Shown here one piece after another: positions 51,825-61,277 of a stretch of DNA of 64,000 nucleotides. The notes beneath the pieces were generated by a model. That model worked only from the letters and a program-made list of their open reading frames with translations. It had not been told where the DNA came from and made no database searches. The position numbers and the translations under genes are program-made. The stretch comes from JASLZO01 sp965247995 (GTDB lineage: Bacteria; Chloroflexota; Dehalococcoidia; UBA6926). The stretch covers positions 1,674,001-1,738,000 of the forward strand of contig OZ252041.1 in the NCBI GenBank assembly GCA_965247995.1. Reading direction: 5' to 3'. Within the stretch, counting starts at the first letter, position 1. Every line of letters starts with the position of its first letter.

Positions 51825-54281
51825 ATGAAGGAAGTCCTCGAAAGTACTGTTGTCGTTGATCTGACGAACGGTTGGGCCGGTTCTGTCGCAACGATGGTCC
51901 TCGGCGATTTTGGGGCGGAAGTCATCAAGATTGAGCCGCCCGGGGGTTCACCGGACCGTACGACGCCCCAGCACTATCAATGGAACCGCGGAAAACGCAG
52001 CGTTGTGTTGGACCTGAATGATCCCATCGGCATCCGGGAGTTCAAGCAACTCGTGTCGCATGCGGACATCGTCCTTGAGGCCTTCGCGCCCGGTGAGGCG
52101 GCTCGCATGGGTATCGATTTCGCAGCACTCAGCGCCGAACGGCCGGATCTTGTCTATTGCTCGATCACCGGGTTTGGTCGTCACGGACCCCACAGCGGAT
52201 ACAAAGCAGATCAAGGGATCGTGGCTGCGAAAGCTGGACGCTTCTCGGCCTTTGTCGGTCAGGCCGGGCGCGCAGGACCCCACTACGCCGCCGTCCAAGT
52301 GGCCAATCATGGCGCTGCCTTTGCCGCGGTCAGGGGGATCCTCGCCGCGCTATTCGTCCGCCACCGGACCGGAAGGGGTCAGTGGGTCGAGACGAGCCTC
52401 CTCCAAGGAATTAGCACGTTCGATGTCTCTGACTGGATCATGTGGCAAATGATGCTCAAGTACCCGGAGGAGTTCGCGGACAACCCGCAGGCGGACCCGG
52501 ATCGGATGCCTGCGGTGGGCTACCAACCGATTCGGACTAAAGACGGCCAATGGATTCAACTCGCCAATATCGTCGACCGGTTGTTCCGTGCGGCCCTGCG
52601 CCAAATGGATCTTGGGGATGTGCTCGATGACCCCCGGTTTGCGGGTGCTCCAACGCTCCTCCCAGAACCACGGGAGGAACTGCGCCAACTCGTTGTGAAG
52701 CGCGGGTTGGAGAAGACCCTTGACGAATGGATGGACATCTTCACCGGCGAGAGCGCGGATGTTGCAGCGGAGCCGTTCATGACCTCGCAACAGGGCATGT
52801 CGCACCCCCAGGTCATCCACAACCACCATGTGGCGGATGTTCACGACCCGGAGGTCGGCCCCATGCACCAGCTCGGCCTTGCAGCTGAGTTGCGCGGCAC
52901 GCCTGGCAGTGTGAAGGGTCCGTCGCCGCTGCTTGGCGCTGACACGAAGGAGTTGTTGGATCGGCCGCCTTCCGCACGTCTGGACGCCGGCGCGACAGGG
53001 CGCGAAACGCCCGTTCCGAAGTGTCCTCTGGAAGGCATCACGGTGATCGACATGTCCACCGTCATCGCTACTCCGGTTGCCACATCGCTGACGTCGGAGC
53101 TCGGTGCGCGCGTCATCAGAATCGAAGCCTTGGATTTGGATCTGATGCGCCGGTTCAACCAAGGCGTCTCCATCAACCGGACTCAAGCCGGCGTCGAGAA
53201 CATTTCCGCTGACCTCCGCACCGATGAGGGCCGGGCGATACTCCACAAGTTGGTCGCGCAGGCGGACGTCTTCGTGCACAACATGCGGCCTGGGGCACCG
53301 GAACGCCTTGGAGTCGGCTATGACCAGGTCAAGGCCTTCAATCCAAACATCATTTTTGTCTACGCCGGAGGCTACGGAGATACGGGACCGCACTCGCACC
53401 GGCCCGCAATGCACCCCATCGGCGGAGCGGTTGCTGGTGGCGCAATGGCCCAGATGGGCCTGGGAGCGGTACCGCCAGCCGATCAGCCCATGACCAACGA
53501 CGAGATTCTCGAGGTCTCACGACGACTGGGGCGCTCGAATGAGACCAACCCGGACCCAAACGGATCGATGGTGACGTCTACGGCCATCCTGCTGGGGATC
53601 TACGCACGCGAACGGTTCGGCGCCGGCCAGTACATCCAAACGACGATGCTCGGTGCAAATGCGTATGCCAACGCCGATGACTTCTTTTGGTTCGACGGCA
53701 AACCGGATCGCCGAGTGCTGGATGCCGATGGGTACGGCCTTGGGCCGCTCTACCGCCTCTACCAGGCTCGGGAGAGTTGGGTCTTCCTCGCAGCCGAGAG
53801 TGACCGCGAGTGGCAGGACTTATGCCGCGCGCTGGACCGAGCCGATCTAGAAAGGGATCCTCGATTCTCAGATTCGGCCTCTCGACAAGAACACGCCGAC
53901 GAACTCGTTATCGAACTCGAGCGAGTATTCCGGGGGCGCTCCGCGGAGGAGTGGGAACGAGACCTCACTCAAGCAGGCGTGGCCTGCGTGGAGGCCGAGG
54001 ACGCAGGAACATCTCGGGTTTTTACTCGGCTGCACGACGCCGGCGAACGGTGGTACACCACCGAGGTGGAACACGTTCGGTGGGGCCGGTTCTGGCGTTA
54101 CAAGCCAGTCCTTGACTTCTCGTCGACGCCCTCACGGGTCGGCCCGGGACCGGTGCGTGGCCAACACACCAAGTCGATCATGCGGGAACTGGACTACTCG
54201 GATGAGGAGATCGCCGAGCTCAAGGCTCAAAGCGTTATCGATTGGGAGGATGTTGCGCCCTTGGTCGCCAGCGGCGTGTAG
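51825..54281 (+). CDS. Tandem fusion of two CaiB/BaiF-type CoA-transferase domains
   Basis: 818 aa, twice the usual length. The first unit (about residues 1-385) shows VVDLTNGWAGSVATMVLGDFGAEVIKIEPPGG, GFGRHGPHSGYKADQGIV (Asp129 aligning with the catalytic Asp) and a complete small domain. The second (about 398-805) begins CPLEGITVIDMSTVIATPVATSLTSELGARVIRIE, but at the Asp position reads HRPAMHPIGG (Met/His 529-530). So one half appears catalytic and the other not, within a single polypeptide. Class III enzymes work as intertwined dimers; the fusion may form an internal pseudo-dimer. GGGGTGG precedes ATG 51825. Confidence 0.88.
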   Translation: MKEVLESTVVVDLTNGWAGSVATMVLGDFGAEVIKIEPPGGSPDRTTPQHYQWNRGKRSVVLDLNDPIGIREFKQLVSHADIVLEAFAPGEAARMGIDFAALSAERPDLVYCSITGFGRHGPHSGYKADQGIVAAKAGRFSAFVGQAGRAGPHYAAVQVANHGAAFAAVRGILAALFVRHRTGRGQWVETSLLQGISTFDVSDWIMWQMMLKYPEEFADNPQADPDRMPAVGYQPIRTKDGQWIQLANIVDRLFRAALRQMDLGDVLDDPRFAGAPTLLPEPREELRQLVVKRGLEKTLDEWMDIFTGESADVAAEPFMTSQQGMSHPQVIHNHHVADVHDPEVGPMHQLGLAAELRGTPGSVKGPSPLLGADTKELLDRPPSARLDAGATGRETPVPKCPLEGITVIDMSTVIATPVATSLTSELGARVIRIEALDLDLMRRFNQGVSINRTQAGVENISADLRTDEGRAILHKLVAQADVFVHNMRPGAPERLGVGYDQVKAFNPNIIFVYAGGYGDTGPHSHRPAMHPIGGAVAGGAMAQMGLGAVPPADQPMTNDEILEVSRRLGRSNETNPDPNGSMVTSTAILLGIYARERFGAGQYIQTTMLGANAYANADDFFWFDGKPDRRVLDADGYGLGPLYRLYQARESWVFLAAESDREWQDLCRALDRADLERDPRFSDSASRQEHADELVIELERVFRGRSAEEWERDLTQAGVACVEAEDAGTSRVFTRLHDAGERWYTTEVEHVRWGRFWRYKPVLDFSSTPSRVGPGPVRGQHTKSIMRELDYSDEEIAELKAQSVIDWEDVAPLVASGV

Positions 54282-54321
54282 CGGCGCCCAAAGCCCGCGA
54301 CCGGGCACGGCCGCAAGAAAC

Positions 54322-54397
54322 TGGTGCCCCCAAGGGGATTCGAACCCCTGTTATCGGCTTGAAGGGCCGATGTCCTGGTCCCCTAGACGATGGGGGC
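54322..54397 (-). tRNA. tRNA-Glu (TTC)
   Basis: On the minus strand the acceptor GCCCCCA pairs with TGGGGGC, followed by A and an encoded CCA (54322-54324). The anticodon arm TCGGC-CCTTCAA-GCCGA contains TTC. The T-arm AGGGG-TTCGAAT-CCCCT is intact. Confidence 0.95.
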
Positions 54398-54545
54398 ACA
54401 TGCACCGCAAGCATCACCCGCGGTGACCGCTCCGCAGAGAGGAGGGACCGGTGGAAACCGCTCGCTGTAGGACGCTGCCTGCAAACCCCTGCGTTCGACT
54501 ACCTACAACGTAATGGGAAGGCCGGCTGCCGACAACCGGTCCGCT

Positions 54546-55850
54546 TCAGGCCAGAGCCACGCTACGCGCCTCGCGATACGACCGCCAAATGGTGATTGCC
54601 AAGGCGCCGATACCGAGCAAGACAACGACAAACGTCGCGAGGCTGGCGAGCCCTCCGACGATGGTGCCCAACCCCGGAACCAATGTCGCTAGATAGAGGA
54701 CAAAGCTTCCGGCAGACAGCAGGCCGGCGCCAACCAATAGCGCGTAACCGCTCCGCGGCGGTTCCCTGGTTCCCGTGTCCTCACCTCCTCGCCGTCGCCA
54801 TTCCACCGCCACGGCTCCAGCAGCGAGCGCCGGGAACACCATGCTGGGCACCACAATAGCTATCCATAGGGAGAACGGGAACAGCAGGACTGGGAGCGCT
54901 GCAGCCCCTATGACGAAGAGCGAGATGACACCGACCACGAGCGCCACGACAGGGAACACAAACAACGTGCCCAGGCCCAACCCGATGCTCTTCAACCAGT
55001 CGTGCCGGACTGCAAAGCTCGCAGCCACGGTCGCACGCGGAAACGCCCACAACAGCGCCAACCCAGCCAGCGATAACCCGGCGAAGAACTGCACTTGCGC
55101 CCAAGCGCGGGCCAAGAGTCGTAGCAGCGCCGAGTCTTCTCCGCGGATGAACAAGACTCGCTGGGTGGGGACATCGCGTGTGATCCCACCGGAGACAACT
55201 GCCGTTTCGGCAATCGTCGCTTTATTGGCGCTCGTATATTGAAGCGTACCGCCGATGCGCGCTTCCGGACCGAGTTCGACGCGGTTCGCATGCGCGTTGA
55301 CATTCCCGCCGACGGGACCGTGCAGAACCAACCTCTGTGCGCTAGCGCCGACATCTCCCTCAATGGCTCCGCGGAGCGTCATGTCGCCGCCGCCGAGCAC
55401 ATCGCCCCCGATCGATGAGGATGCGCCGGCATCCAACGCTCCTCCGATCACGACGTCCTCGGATGCAGTCCCGGTCAGCGTCATTGATGTGCTGCCGACT
55501 CGGACGGCGCCGCCAACGGTGCCCGAAATCGTGACCGTTTGAGCGGCGATGAACAGGTCGCCCCCCACCTGGCCGGGTATCGACACCGAGTTGGCAATCA
55601 CGATTGCAGTGTCTTCCACCGTGCCGGAGATCGTAACCGTCGCGCCTATCGCGATCACGTCACCCGACACAACCCCGGCCATGTCAATGGACCGGCCGAA
55701 CAGATACATGTCGTCATCGATGGACTCGTTCGGGCCGATCCCAAGCGTGTCACCACTCCGGACATCGGCCGCGGATGCCGGCACGCTCAAGAACACCGCG
55801 GCCAGCATCGCGATTGTCAGGCCGCCGATGACCCGCCTGAGTCGCATCAT
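54546..55850 (-). CDS. Exported polymer-forming (bactofilin-like) protein with membrane domain
   Basis: A 434-aa protein with a signal peptide (VIGGLTIAMLAAVFLSVPASA). A beta-solenoid region of about 200 residues follows, repeating units like VSGDVIAIGATVTISGTVEDTAIVIANSVSIPGQVGGDLFIAAQ, as in bactofilin/polymer-forming proteins. The C-terminal 200 residues contain five or six hydrophobic helices. The beta part should lie outside the cytoplasm, which is unlike cytoskeletal bactofilins. Role unknown, perhaps an envelope scaffold. I start at ATG 55850, just after GGGGGG; the frame extends upstream. Confidence 0.82.
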   Translation of the reverse strand: MMRLRRVIGGLTIAMLAAVFLSVPASAADVRSGDTLGIGPNESIDDDMYLFGRSIDMAGVVSGDVIAIGATVTISGTVEDTAIVIANSVSIPGQVGGDLFIAAQTVTISGTVGGAVRVGSTSMTLTGTASEDVVIGGALDAGASSSIGGDVLGGGDMTLRGAIEGDVGASAQRLVLHGPVGGNVNAHANRVELGPEARIGGTLQYTSANKATIAETAVVSGGITRDVPTQRVLFIRGEDSALLRLLARAWAQVQFFAGLSLAGLALLWAFPRATVAASFAVRHDWLKSIGLGLGTLFVFPVVALVVGVISLFVIGAAALPVLLFPFSLWIAIVVPSMVFPALAAGAVAVEWRRRGGEDTGTREPPRSGYALLVGAGLLSAGSFVLYLATLVPGLGTIVGGLASLATFVVVLLGIGALAITIWRSYREARSVALA

Positions 55851-55864
55851 GCTTCCCCCCCTGT

Positions 55865-56698
55865 TCAGCGCCGAGGCCGGTTCGTATCCAGAAAAGCGAG
55901 GAGCGTCCGGTTGTACTCCTCGTGGCGCTCGAATGGCGACCCATGGCGCGTCGGGAAGACATTGACTTGTGCGTTGGCCTGCTTGGGTAATGCGGCGGCC
56001 AACTCCCTCGCCGCGTCCGGGCCCGTGTACTCGTCGCCCGCGCCGACGATGATCATCGTCGGCGCAGTCAGCGTGCTCACGTTGATGTTGGACGCAGACA
56101 TCGCGCTGGACATCGTCTGTATGTACTTCTCCGGGTCGTTCGCCGTCATGATCTCCTTGTGCTTGGCCACGATTTCCGGCCGCGCCTCGACGAACTCCGG
56201 CGTATAGACGCTGGTCAGCCACCCGTCGAAGACCGACTCCATTCCGCCCGCGCGGATGCTGGCGATGCGTTGTTCGCGCATCTTCGCCATCTCGGTATCC
56301 TGCGACGCGTCTGGTTGCGGGTCCAACCGTCCACCATTGGAGAGGACTGCTGCCCACACACGCTCCGGATGCGCCGCTGCAAAATTCCGGGCAATGCCAC
56401 CGCCCATCGAATACCCAACCACCGCGGTCTGTCGAATCTCGAGCTCGTCGAGCAGCCGGTGAAGGTCTGCGACAAACGTGGCCTGACCAATCGGCTGATC
56501 ACTGGGCGTTTCGGTTTCACCGTGACCTCGCACGTCGTACGAGAGGACCCGAAACCGCTTCGCTAGAATGGGCGCCTGAAGCCACCACGCGTGGTGGTTG
56601 TCACCGGATCCGTGGATCAACGTCACCCACGGACCGCGCGTCCCCATGGTCTCGTAACACTGCTGAATCCCGTTCGCGATCGCCATTGATGTGGGCAT
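55865..56698 (-). CDS. Alpha/beta-hydrolase (esterase/lactonase-like)
   Basis: A 277-aa alpha/beta-hydrolase: WVTLIHGSGDNHHAWW (HGSG oxyanion turn), YDVRGHGETETPS, nucleophile elbow VVGYSMGGGIARNFA (GYSMG), then MIIVGAGDEYTGPDAARELA (acid) and the final His (TRHGSPF). The family cleaves esters, lactones or C-C bonds; substrate not identifiable. I use ATG 56698 as the start, close to GGGAGG; an ATG three bases earlier is equivalent. It is 14 bases upstream of the polymer-forming protein and probably shares its transcript. Confidence 0.85.
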   Translation of the reverse strand: MPTSMAIANGIQQCYETMGTRGPWVTLIHGSGDNHHAWWLQAPILAKRFRVLSYDVRGHGETETPSDQPIGQATFVADLHRLLDELEIRQTAVVGYSMGGGIARNFAAAHPERVWAAVLSNGGRLDPQPDASQDTEMAKMREQRIASIRAGGMESVFDGWLTSVYTPEFVEARPEIVAKHKEIMTANDPEKYIQTMSSAMSASNINVSTLTAPTMIIVGAGDEYTGPDAARELAAALPKQANAQVNVFPTRHGSPFERHEEYNRTLLAFLDTNRPRR

Positions 56699-56852
56699 CA
56701 TCCCTCCCTTGGTCGTCCGCTGATACCGGCGCAATGATAGGTCTCCGTTGGCCAGGAAGCCGGGTCAGAAGTGCCGAACCGGCTTCCCTGTGTCGCGGCC
56801 TCCGGCCTCCGCTGAGTCTGCTCGGAGTACCAGCAGACCAAGATCGAACGCT

Positions 56853-57893
56853 TTAAGGGTAGAGCGCGATCCCCTTGAGACCCTCCGTCTCCGGGACCCC
56901 GAACATGAGGTTCATGTTCTGGACCGCTTGACCGGCGGCGCCCTTGACCAGATTGTCCAGCGTCGTGACCACGACGATTCGGCCCGCGCGCAGGTCAATG
57001 ACCGGATACACCTGGGTCATGTTGGTTCCTGCGGTTTGTTTCGTCTGCGGTGGATCGTCCGTCACGCGCACGAACGCCTCGCCGTCGTAGTAGTCGCGGT
57101 AGAGGTCGCGAAGCGCCGTCTGTCCAGCATCGCTGATCGCGATTCGGCCGTCTTTAGGCTTCAGATAGATCGTCGACAGGATGCCTCGGGTCATTGGGAT
57201 CAGATGCGGTGTGAAGGTCACGGACCAGGGTGTCTCTGGGTCCACCGTGTGGAGCTCTTGGGTAATCTCCGGCAGGTGCCGGTGGCCCGTCAGGCCGTAC
57301 GCGGAGACGTTCTCGTTCGCTTCAGAGAAGTGGACGTTCAAACTCAGCGTCCGTCCCGCACCCGAGACTCCGGACTTGGAGTCGACGATGACGTCTGGCC
57401 CAATAAGCCCCTCCCGGACCAGCGGCTCCAGTCCGAGCAACGCACCCGTCGGGTAACACCCGGGATTCGCCACCAACCGCGATCCCGCAACAGCATCGCG
57501 GTGCGTTTCCGACAGGCCATACGCCGCCTCTTCCAAATATTGGGGTGCCGGGTGCTGGACGCCGTACCAAGACTCGTATTCGGCGACGTCGCGCAATCGG
57601 AAATCGGCCGAAATGTCCACGACCTTCGCGCCGGATTCTAGTGCCACGACGCACGCCTCCGCGCTTGCCTTGTGGGGTAGGGCGGAGAACGCAACGTCGA
57701 CGCCGTCCAGGGCGTCGCGCTCCACGATTGGCAGATCCATGCTGTCCAGGTGTGGAAACGTCGCGTCCAACTGTCGACCGGCCGACGACCGTCCGGTCAC
57801 TCCGACTAATTCCACCGACGGGTGAAACCGTAACAGCCGGGCCAATTCCATGCCCGCGTAGCCTGTGACGTTGATGATTCCCGCCCTGATCAT
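56853..57893 (-). CDS. argC: N-acetyl-gamma-glutamyl-phosphate reductase (ArgC)
   Basis: The third enzyme of arginine synthesis, reducing N-acetyl-glutamyl-phosphate with NADPH. Motifs: AGIINVTGYAGMELARLLRFHPSVEL (Rossmann), DISADFRL, the active-site Cys in VANPGCYPTGALLGLEPLV, SGVSGAGRT, and the late GTNMTQVYPVIDLRAG. I start at ATG 57893, with GAGAGGCGAGG before it, since the frame continues upstream without resemblance to the family. It stands without other arg genes here, with argJ/argB/argD expected elsewhere. Confidence 0.94.
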   Translation of the reverse strand: MIRAGIINVTGYAGMELARLLRFHPSVELVGVTGRSSAGRQLDATFPHLDSMDLPIVERDALDGVDVAFSALPHKASAEACVVALESGAKVVDISADFRLRDVAEYESWYGVQHPAPQYLEEAAYGLSETHRDAVAGSRLVANPGCYPTGALLGLEPLVREGLIGPDVIVDSKSGVSGAGRTLSLNVHFSEANENVSAYGLTGHRHLPEITQELHTVDPETPWSVTFTPHLIPMTRGILSTIYLKPKDGRIAISDAGQTALRDLYRDYYDGEAFVRVTDDPPQTKQTAGTNMTQVYPVIDLRAGRIVVVTTLDNLVKGAAGQAVQNMNLMFGVPETEGLKGIALYP

Positions 57894-57937
57894 TGCCTCG
57901 CCTCTCTGACTCTCGCGAATTCGGCTTCGTAAGGTCC

Positions 57938-58621
57938 TCAGTGTATCGAGGTCGTGCTCGAAGGACATACATCGTTCAGCGGACACGCGTCGCATCGCGG
58001 GCGCCGCGCATGGCACACACGCCGGCCGTGCTCGATCAGGTCGATGTGCAGTTGATAGACATCCTCAGGTGCTACGAGCCCCTCGATCACCGGATGCGCC
58101 TTGTCCGCCGACATCTTTTCGTCGATGAACCCCAACCGTTTCGATATTCGATGGACATGAGTATCGACCGGCATTGCTGGCAGCCCGAATGAGAAGAGCA
58201 GCACGCAGGCCGCGGTCTTCGGCCCAACCCCCGGCAGGGAGGTGAGCCAGTCACGAGCCTCGTTCATCCGGAGCTCGCGCAGGAACTCCAGGTCCAACTC
58301 CCCGCGCTCGGCTTCTATCGTCGCCAAGATCGCCAGAATCCGGGGCGCTTTGACCTGGGAGAGGCCGCCGAGCTTGATCGCGTCAGCGATATCCGCGCTG
58401 TTCGCCAGGCGAACAGCGCGCCAGTCCGGGTACTGCGCTTTCAACGCGGCGAATGTCCGGTCCGTGTTCGCATCCGACGTGTTCTGCGAGAGGACCGTGT
58501 AGATCAACTCATCGAGCGGACCTCGGCGCTGCGTCCACTCCCGAACGCCGTAGTGCTCCTGCAACCGGCCCAGGACGACCTGTGGATTCGGGGGGGGGTC
58601 GACGACTAAGGGGGCCCTCAA
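57938..58621 (-). CDS. Endonuclease III-like DNA glycosylase (HhH-GPD)
   Basis: A 227-aa base-excision glycosylase/AP lyase removing oxidised pyrimidines. Motifs: LDELIYTVLSQNTSDANTDRTF, the helix-hairpin-helix LPGVGPKTAACVLLFSFG with catalytic Lys, VDTHVHRISKRLG with catalytic Asp, and the 4Fe-4S loop CHARRPRCDACPLNDVC (C-x6-C-x2-C-x5-C). The only start that gives a complete N-terminal helix is TTG 58621, which lies in the loop of a nine-base-pair hairpin (58609-58635). A nine-G run (58590-58598) follows within the coding part. Confidence 0.88.
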   Translation of the reverse strand: MRAPLVVDPPPNPQVVLGRLQEHYGVREWTQRRGPLDELIYTVLSQNTSDANTDRTFAALKAQYPDWRAVRLANSADIADAIKLGGLSQVKAPRILAILATIEAERGELDLEFLRELRMNEARDWLTSLPGVGPKTAACVLLFSFGLPAMPVDTHVHRISKRLGFIDEKMSADKAHPVIEGLVAPEDVYQLHIDLIEHGRRVCHARRPRCDACPLNDVCPSSTTSIH

Positions 58622-58635
58622 CGGACGGGCCCCCT
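58609..58635. repeat. Hairpin over the start of the endonuclease III-like gene
   Basis: AGGGGGCCC (58609-58617) is the exact complement of GGGCCCCCT (58627-58635) with a nine-base loop. The TTG start of the endonuclease gene (58619-58621, minus strand) is inside the loop, and the GAGGGG of its ribosome site is in the stem. So folding could hide or expose the start. No T-run follows, so it is unlikely to be a terminator. Confidence 0.6.
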
Positions 58636-58652
58636 CAAGGCAGACGAAGTTC

Positions 58653-59513
58653 CTACCGACCCTGCCAAACGGGAGCACGCTTCTCCGCGAAGGCGCGTGG
58701 CCCTTCCTTTGAATCCTCGGACGCACTAATCGTCTGGTTGAGCGCCTGGGACAACTGGAGGGACTGTGTGAACGCAAATTGGCGCCACAATTGCAACATC
58801 CGTTTCACGCCCTGGACCGCCAATGGAGCGTTCGCGCCGATCTGTTCGGCGATCTCGATGCATCGTGGCATCAACTGGTCGGGTTCGACGACCTCTTGGA
58901 CTAAACCCATCCGAAACGCCTCTTCAGCGGGAATGTTGCCGCCCGCGTAGAGCATCATCGCGGCGTCGCCCATTGACATCAGCCGGGGAGCCCAGTGGAT
59001 TCCCGTGCCAGGCATGATTCCTCGTCTGACCTCACTCAAAGCGAAGTACGAATTCCGGGAGGCGATTCGAATGTCACAGTCCATTGCTCGCTCAGTTCCG
59101 CCGCCCATGGCCAAACCGTTTACCGCTGCGATGAATGGCTTCGGGTTATCCGACAGGCTTCCCGGGTGCTGTCGCGTGAAGCTCCCTCGCGCCATCTCCA
59201 CAGCCACAAGTTGGTCCCGGTCCGCGGAATCGATCTCGCCACGCTCGTGTCTCGCCTCGACCTCCGCGACGGCCGCATCTCGGTCGGCGCGCGCCCGGAG
59301 GTCCATCCCAGCGGAGAACGCACGGCCCACACCCGTGATGATGCCCACGTACATGGACGAGTCCGCCGTGAAGTCTGCCAGCGATTCGTCCAGTAACCGT
59401 GGGATATCGCCCCCGCTCGCGTTCAACCGCTCGGGCCGGTTCATTGTGAAGATCGCGTAATGACCGTCCGGGAACTTCTCGTAAATGACATCCGGTTTTC
59501 CATCTTCTGACAT
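58653..59513 (-). CDS. Enoyl-CoA hydratase/isomerase family protein
   Basis: A 286-aa crotonase-type enzyme. HYAIFTMNRPERLNA begins the fold, GVGRAFSAGMDLRARAD supplies the first oxyanion-hole strand, and VNGLAMGGGTERAMDCDIRIA the second (GGGTE). EVRRGIMPGTG carries the candidate acid residue. Compared with the crotonase gene at 4630 it keeps the more usual GGG motif. Substrate unknown; likely a fatty-acid or aromatic acyl-CoA. It is upstream of the endonuclease gene on the same strand. Confidence 0.88.
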   Translation of the reverse strand: MSEDGKPDVIYEKFPDGHYAIFTMNRPERLNASGGDIPRLLDESLADFTADSSMYVGIITGVGRAFSAGMDLRARADRDAAVAEVEARHERGEIDSADRDQLVAVEMARGSFTRQHPGSLSDNPKPFIAAVNGLAMGGGTERAMDCDIRIASRNSYFALSEVRRGIMPGTGIHWAPRLMSMGDAAMMLYAGGNIPAEEAFRMGLVQEVVEPDQLMPRCIEIAEQIGANAPLAVQGVKRMLQLWRQFAFTQSLQLSQALNQTISASEDSKEGPRAFAEKRAPVWQGR

Positions 59514-59668
59514 CGGTAACCCCCTCCGATTAGATCGTGGTCGACGACTGTCGCCAGAGGGAGTGTAGCGCGGACGCTGACTCCCTTGTTCGGGTCGCTA
59601 CCGCGTCGGTGAACGCTCGTTTACGCTGACTCCCACACGCGCCGTACCAAAACGATGGACCAGAGAAC

Positions 59669-60715
59669 ATGAACGAACTCCCCAGCGTCGTCGAAGAGGT
59701 CCGTGATGTCGCGGCACCGGTCCCAACGGCACGACTGAAAGACCTCTCAGGCCTCAACGACCAAGAAGCCGTACGGGTCGTCGAGGTGTTCAGAGAAGTC
59801 TCCTTCGAACGTCGCCGTGACGTGCTGAGGAACATGTCCGAACTCGCTGAGGAGAGCATCGAGCTCAACTTCGACGCGATATTCCGTCATTGCCTCGGTG
59901 ACGAGGATGGTGAGGTCCGGCAGGCAGCCATCGAGGGTCTCTGGGAAGCGGAAGAACGCTCGCTGATTGAACCGCTGATCAAACTCTGCCACAAGGACGA
60001 AGATGAGGGTGTGCGGATTGCCGCTGCACAGTCGCTCGGTCGGTTTGCGCTGCGCGCCGAACTCGGGACGCTCCTCGAACGCGATGCGCGCAGGGTCCGG
60101 GCGTTCCTTCTTGAGCTGATCGAAGGCGAGGATGAGCCTTCAGAGGACGTCCGACGCCGCGCTATCGAGGCCATCGCCCCCATCAACGATTCTCAGGTTC
60201 GTTCCGTCATCTTGGAGACCTACGAGACCGCTAGCGAGGAGCTTCGCGCGTCCGCGATCTTCGCGATGGGTCAGAACGGTGATCCCGCATGGATCCCGTT
60301 TGTCCTCGAGGAGATGGCGAGCACCGAACCTGCGCTACGGTTCGAAGCCGCTGGGGCGGCCGGCCGTTTAAGTGACGAGAGCTTGCTCCCTCCGCTCGCA
60401 CGCATGGCCAACGATGAGAGCGCGGAGGTACAAGCCGCCGCTGTCACAGCCATTGCAGCAATCGGAAGCCCGCTCGCCCAACGCGTTCTCAATCGCCTCC
60501 TCGAGCACGGGAGCGACAACGTCCGTGAGCTTGCTCTCGACGCCATCGAAAGCATGCAGCAATTCGAAGCCCCCGGCGTCGACATTCTCCGCAACCCCGG
60601 TATGCAACGCGAAACAAATGAGCAGCAAGATGACGATTTCGACCTTGACGACCTCGAGAGCTATCTCGATGCGCGGGAGGAAGAAGAAGAGGAAGAACGA
60701 GAAGACATCACGTAG
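59669..60715 (+). CDS. HEAT-repeat protein with acidic tail
   Basis: A 348-aa protein composed of helical HEAT-type repeats, such as EVRQAAIEGLWEAEERSLIEPL, GVRIAAAQSLGRFALRAELGTLL, VRRRAIEAIAPI and VQAAAVTAIAAIGSPLAQRVL. These form a protein-binding scaffold. The C-terminus is very acidic (DDDFDLDDLESYLDAREEEEEEERE). No enzyme motif. Likely an adaptor or a phycobilisome-lyase-like scaffold in the cytoplasm; partner unknown. The NUDIX gene follows 55 bases later. Confidence 0.82.
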   Translation: MNELPSVVEEVRDVAAPVPTARLKDLSGLNDQEAVRVVEVFREVSFERRRDVLRNMSELAEESIELNFDAIFRHCLGDEDGEVRQAAIEGLWEAEERSLIEPLIKLCHKDEDEGVRIAAAQSLGRFALRAELGTLLERDARRVRAFLLELIEGEDEPSEDVRRRAIEAIAPINDSQVRSVILETYETASEELRASAIFAMGQNGDPAWIPFVLEEMASTEPALRFEAAGAAGRLSDESLLPPLARMANDESAEVQAAAVTAIAAIGSPLAQRVLNRLLEHGSDNVRELALDAIESMQQFEAPGVDILRNPGMQRETNEQQDDDFDLDDLESYLDAREEEEEEEREDIT

Positions 60716-60770
60716 CCCGGCTTTCCTCGGCGGGTGTCGGCGACCGCTACCATGCAGCAGGGGAGGCTGG

Positions 60771-61277
60771 ATGCCAGTTGAGTCGGGACATGACCACGAT
60801 TCGAAAGCCAAGGGGTGGACCCAACCACCGAGCCCTATTCCGGTGGCGAATCCTGTTAGCGCTGGTGGAGTTGTCTACCGCCGGACCGATGAGGGGAATA
60901 TCGAGGTGGTGCTGTGCGGTCGCCACCGGCCGTATCAGTGGGCATTGCCCAAGGGGACGCCCGATCAAGGTGAGACGATTCAGGAAACCGCGCTCCGGGA
61001 GGTCCGAGAGGAGACCGGGCTGGACGTCCACATCTTGGCCGAGCTTGGCCATATCGAATACTGGTTCTCCAGGGACGGTGTACGCCACCACAAGCGCGTG
61101 TATCACTACTTGATGGAACCGGTTGGTGGCGACTTCGCGCAACACGACCCAGAGTTTGATGTCGTCCAATGGTTTCGGGACGACGAAGCACTCGAAGTTA
61201 TGACCCATCGTAACGAGGCCCAGGTCGTCGAGCGTGCCCGCCGTGCGGTGTTGAAGGCGGAAGGAGCCCGCACATGA
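60771..61277 (+). CDS. NUDIX hydrolase
   Basis: A 168-aa NUDIX pyrophosphatase with the complete box GTPDQGETIQETALREVREETGL (Gx5Ex7REUxEExGU), AGGVVYRRTDEGNIEVVLCGRH at the start and WALPKG before the box. It hydrolyses nucleoside diphosphates linked to another moiety, for example diadenosine polyphosphates or damaged nucleotides; the short size fits Ap4A-type hydrolases. GGGAGG lies just before ATG 60771. It overlaps the GNAT gene by four bases. Confidence 0.92.
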   Translation: MPVESGHDHDSKAKGWTQPPSPIPVANPVSAGGVVYRRTDEGNIEVVLCGRHRPYQWALPKGTPDQGETIQETALREVREETGLDVHILAELGHIEYWFSRDGVRHHKRVYHYLMEPVGGDFAQHDPEFDVVQWFRDDEALEVMTHRNEAQVVERARRAVLKAEGART

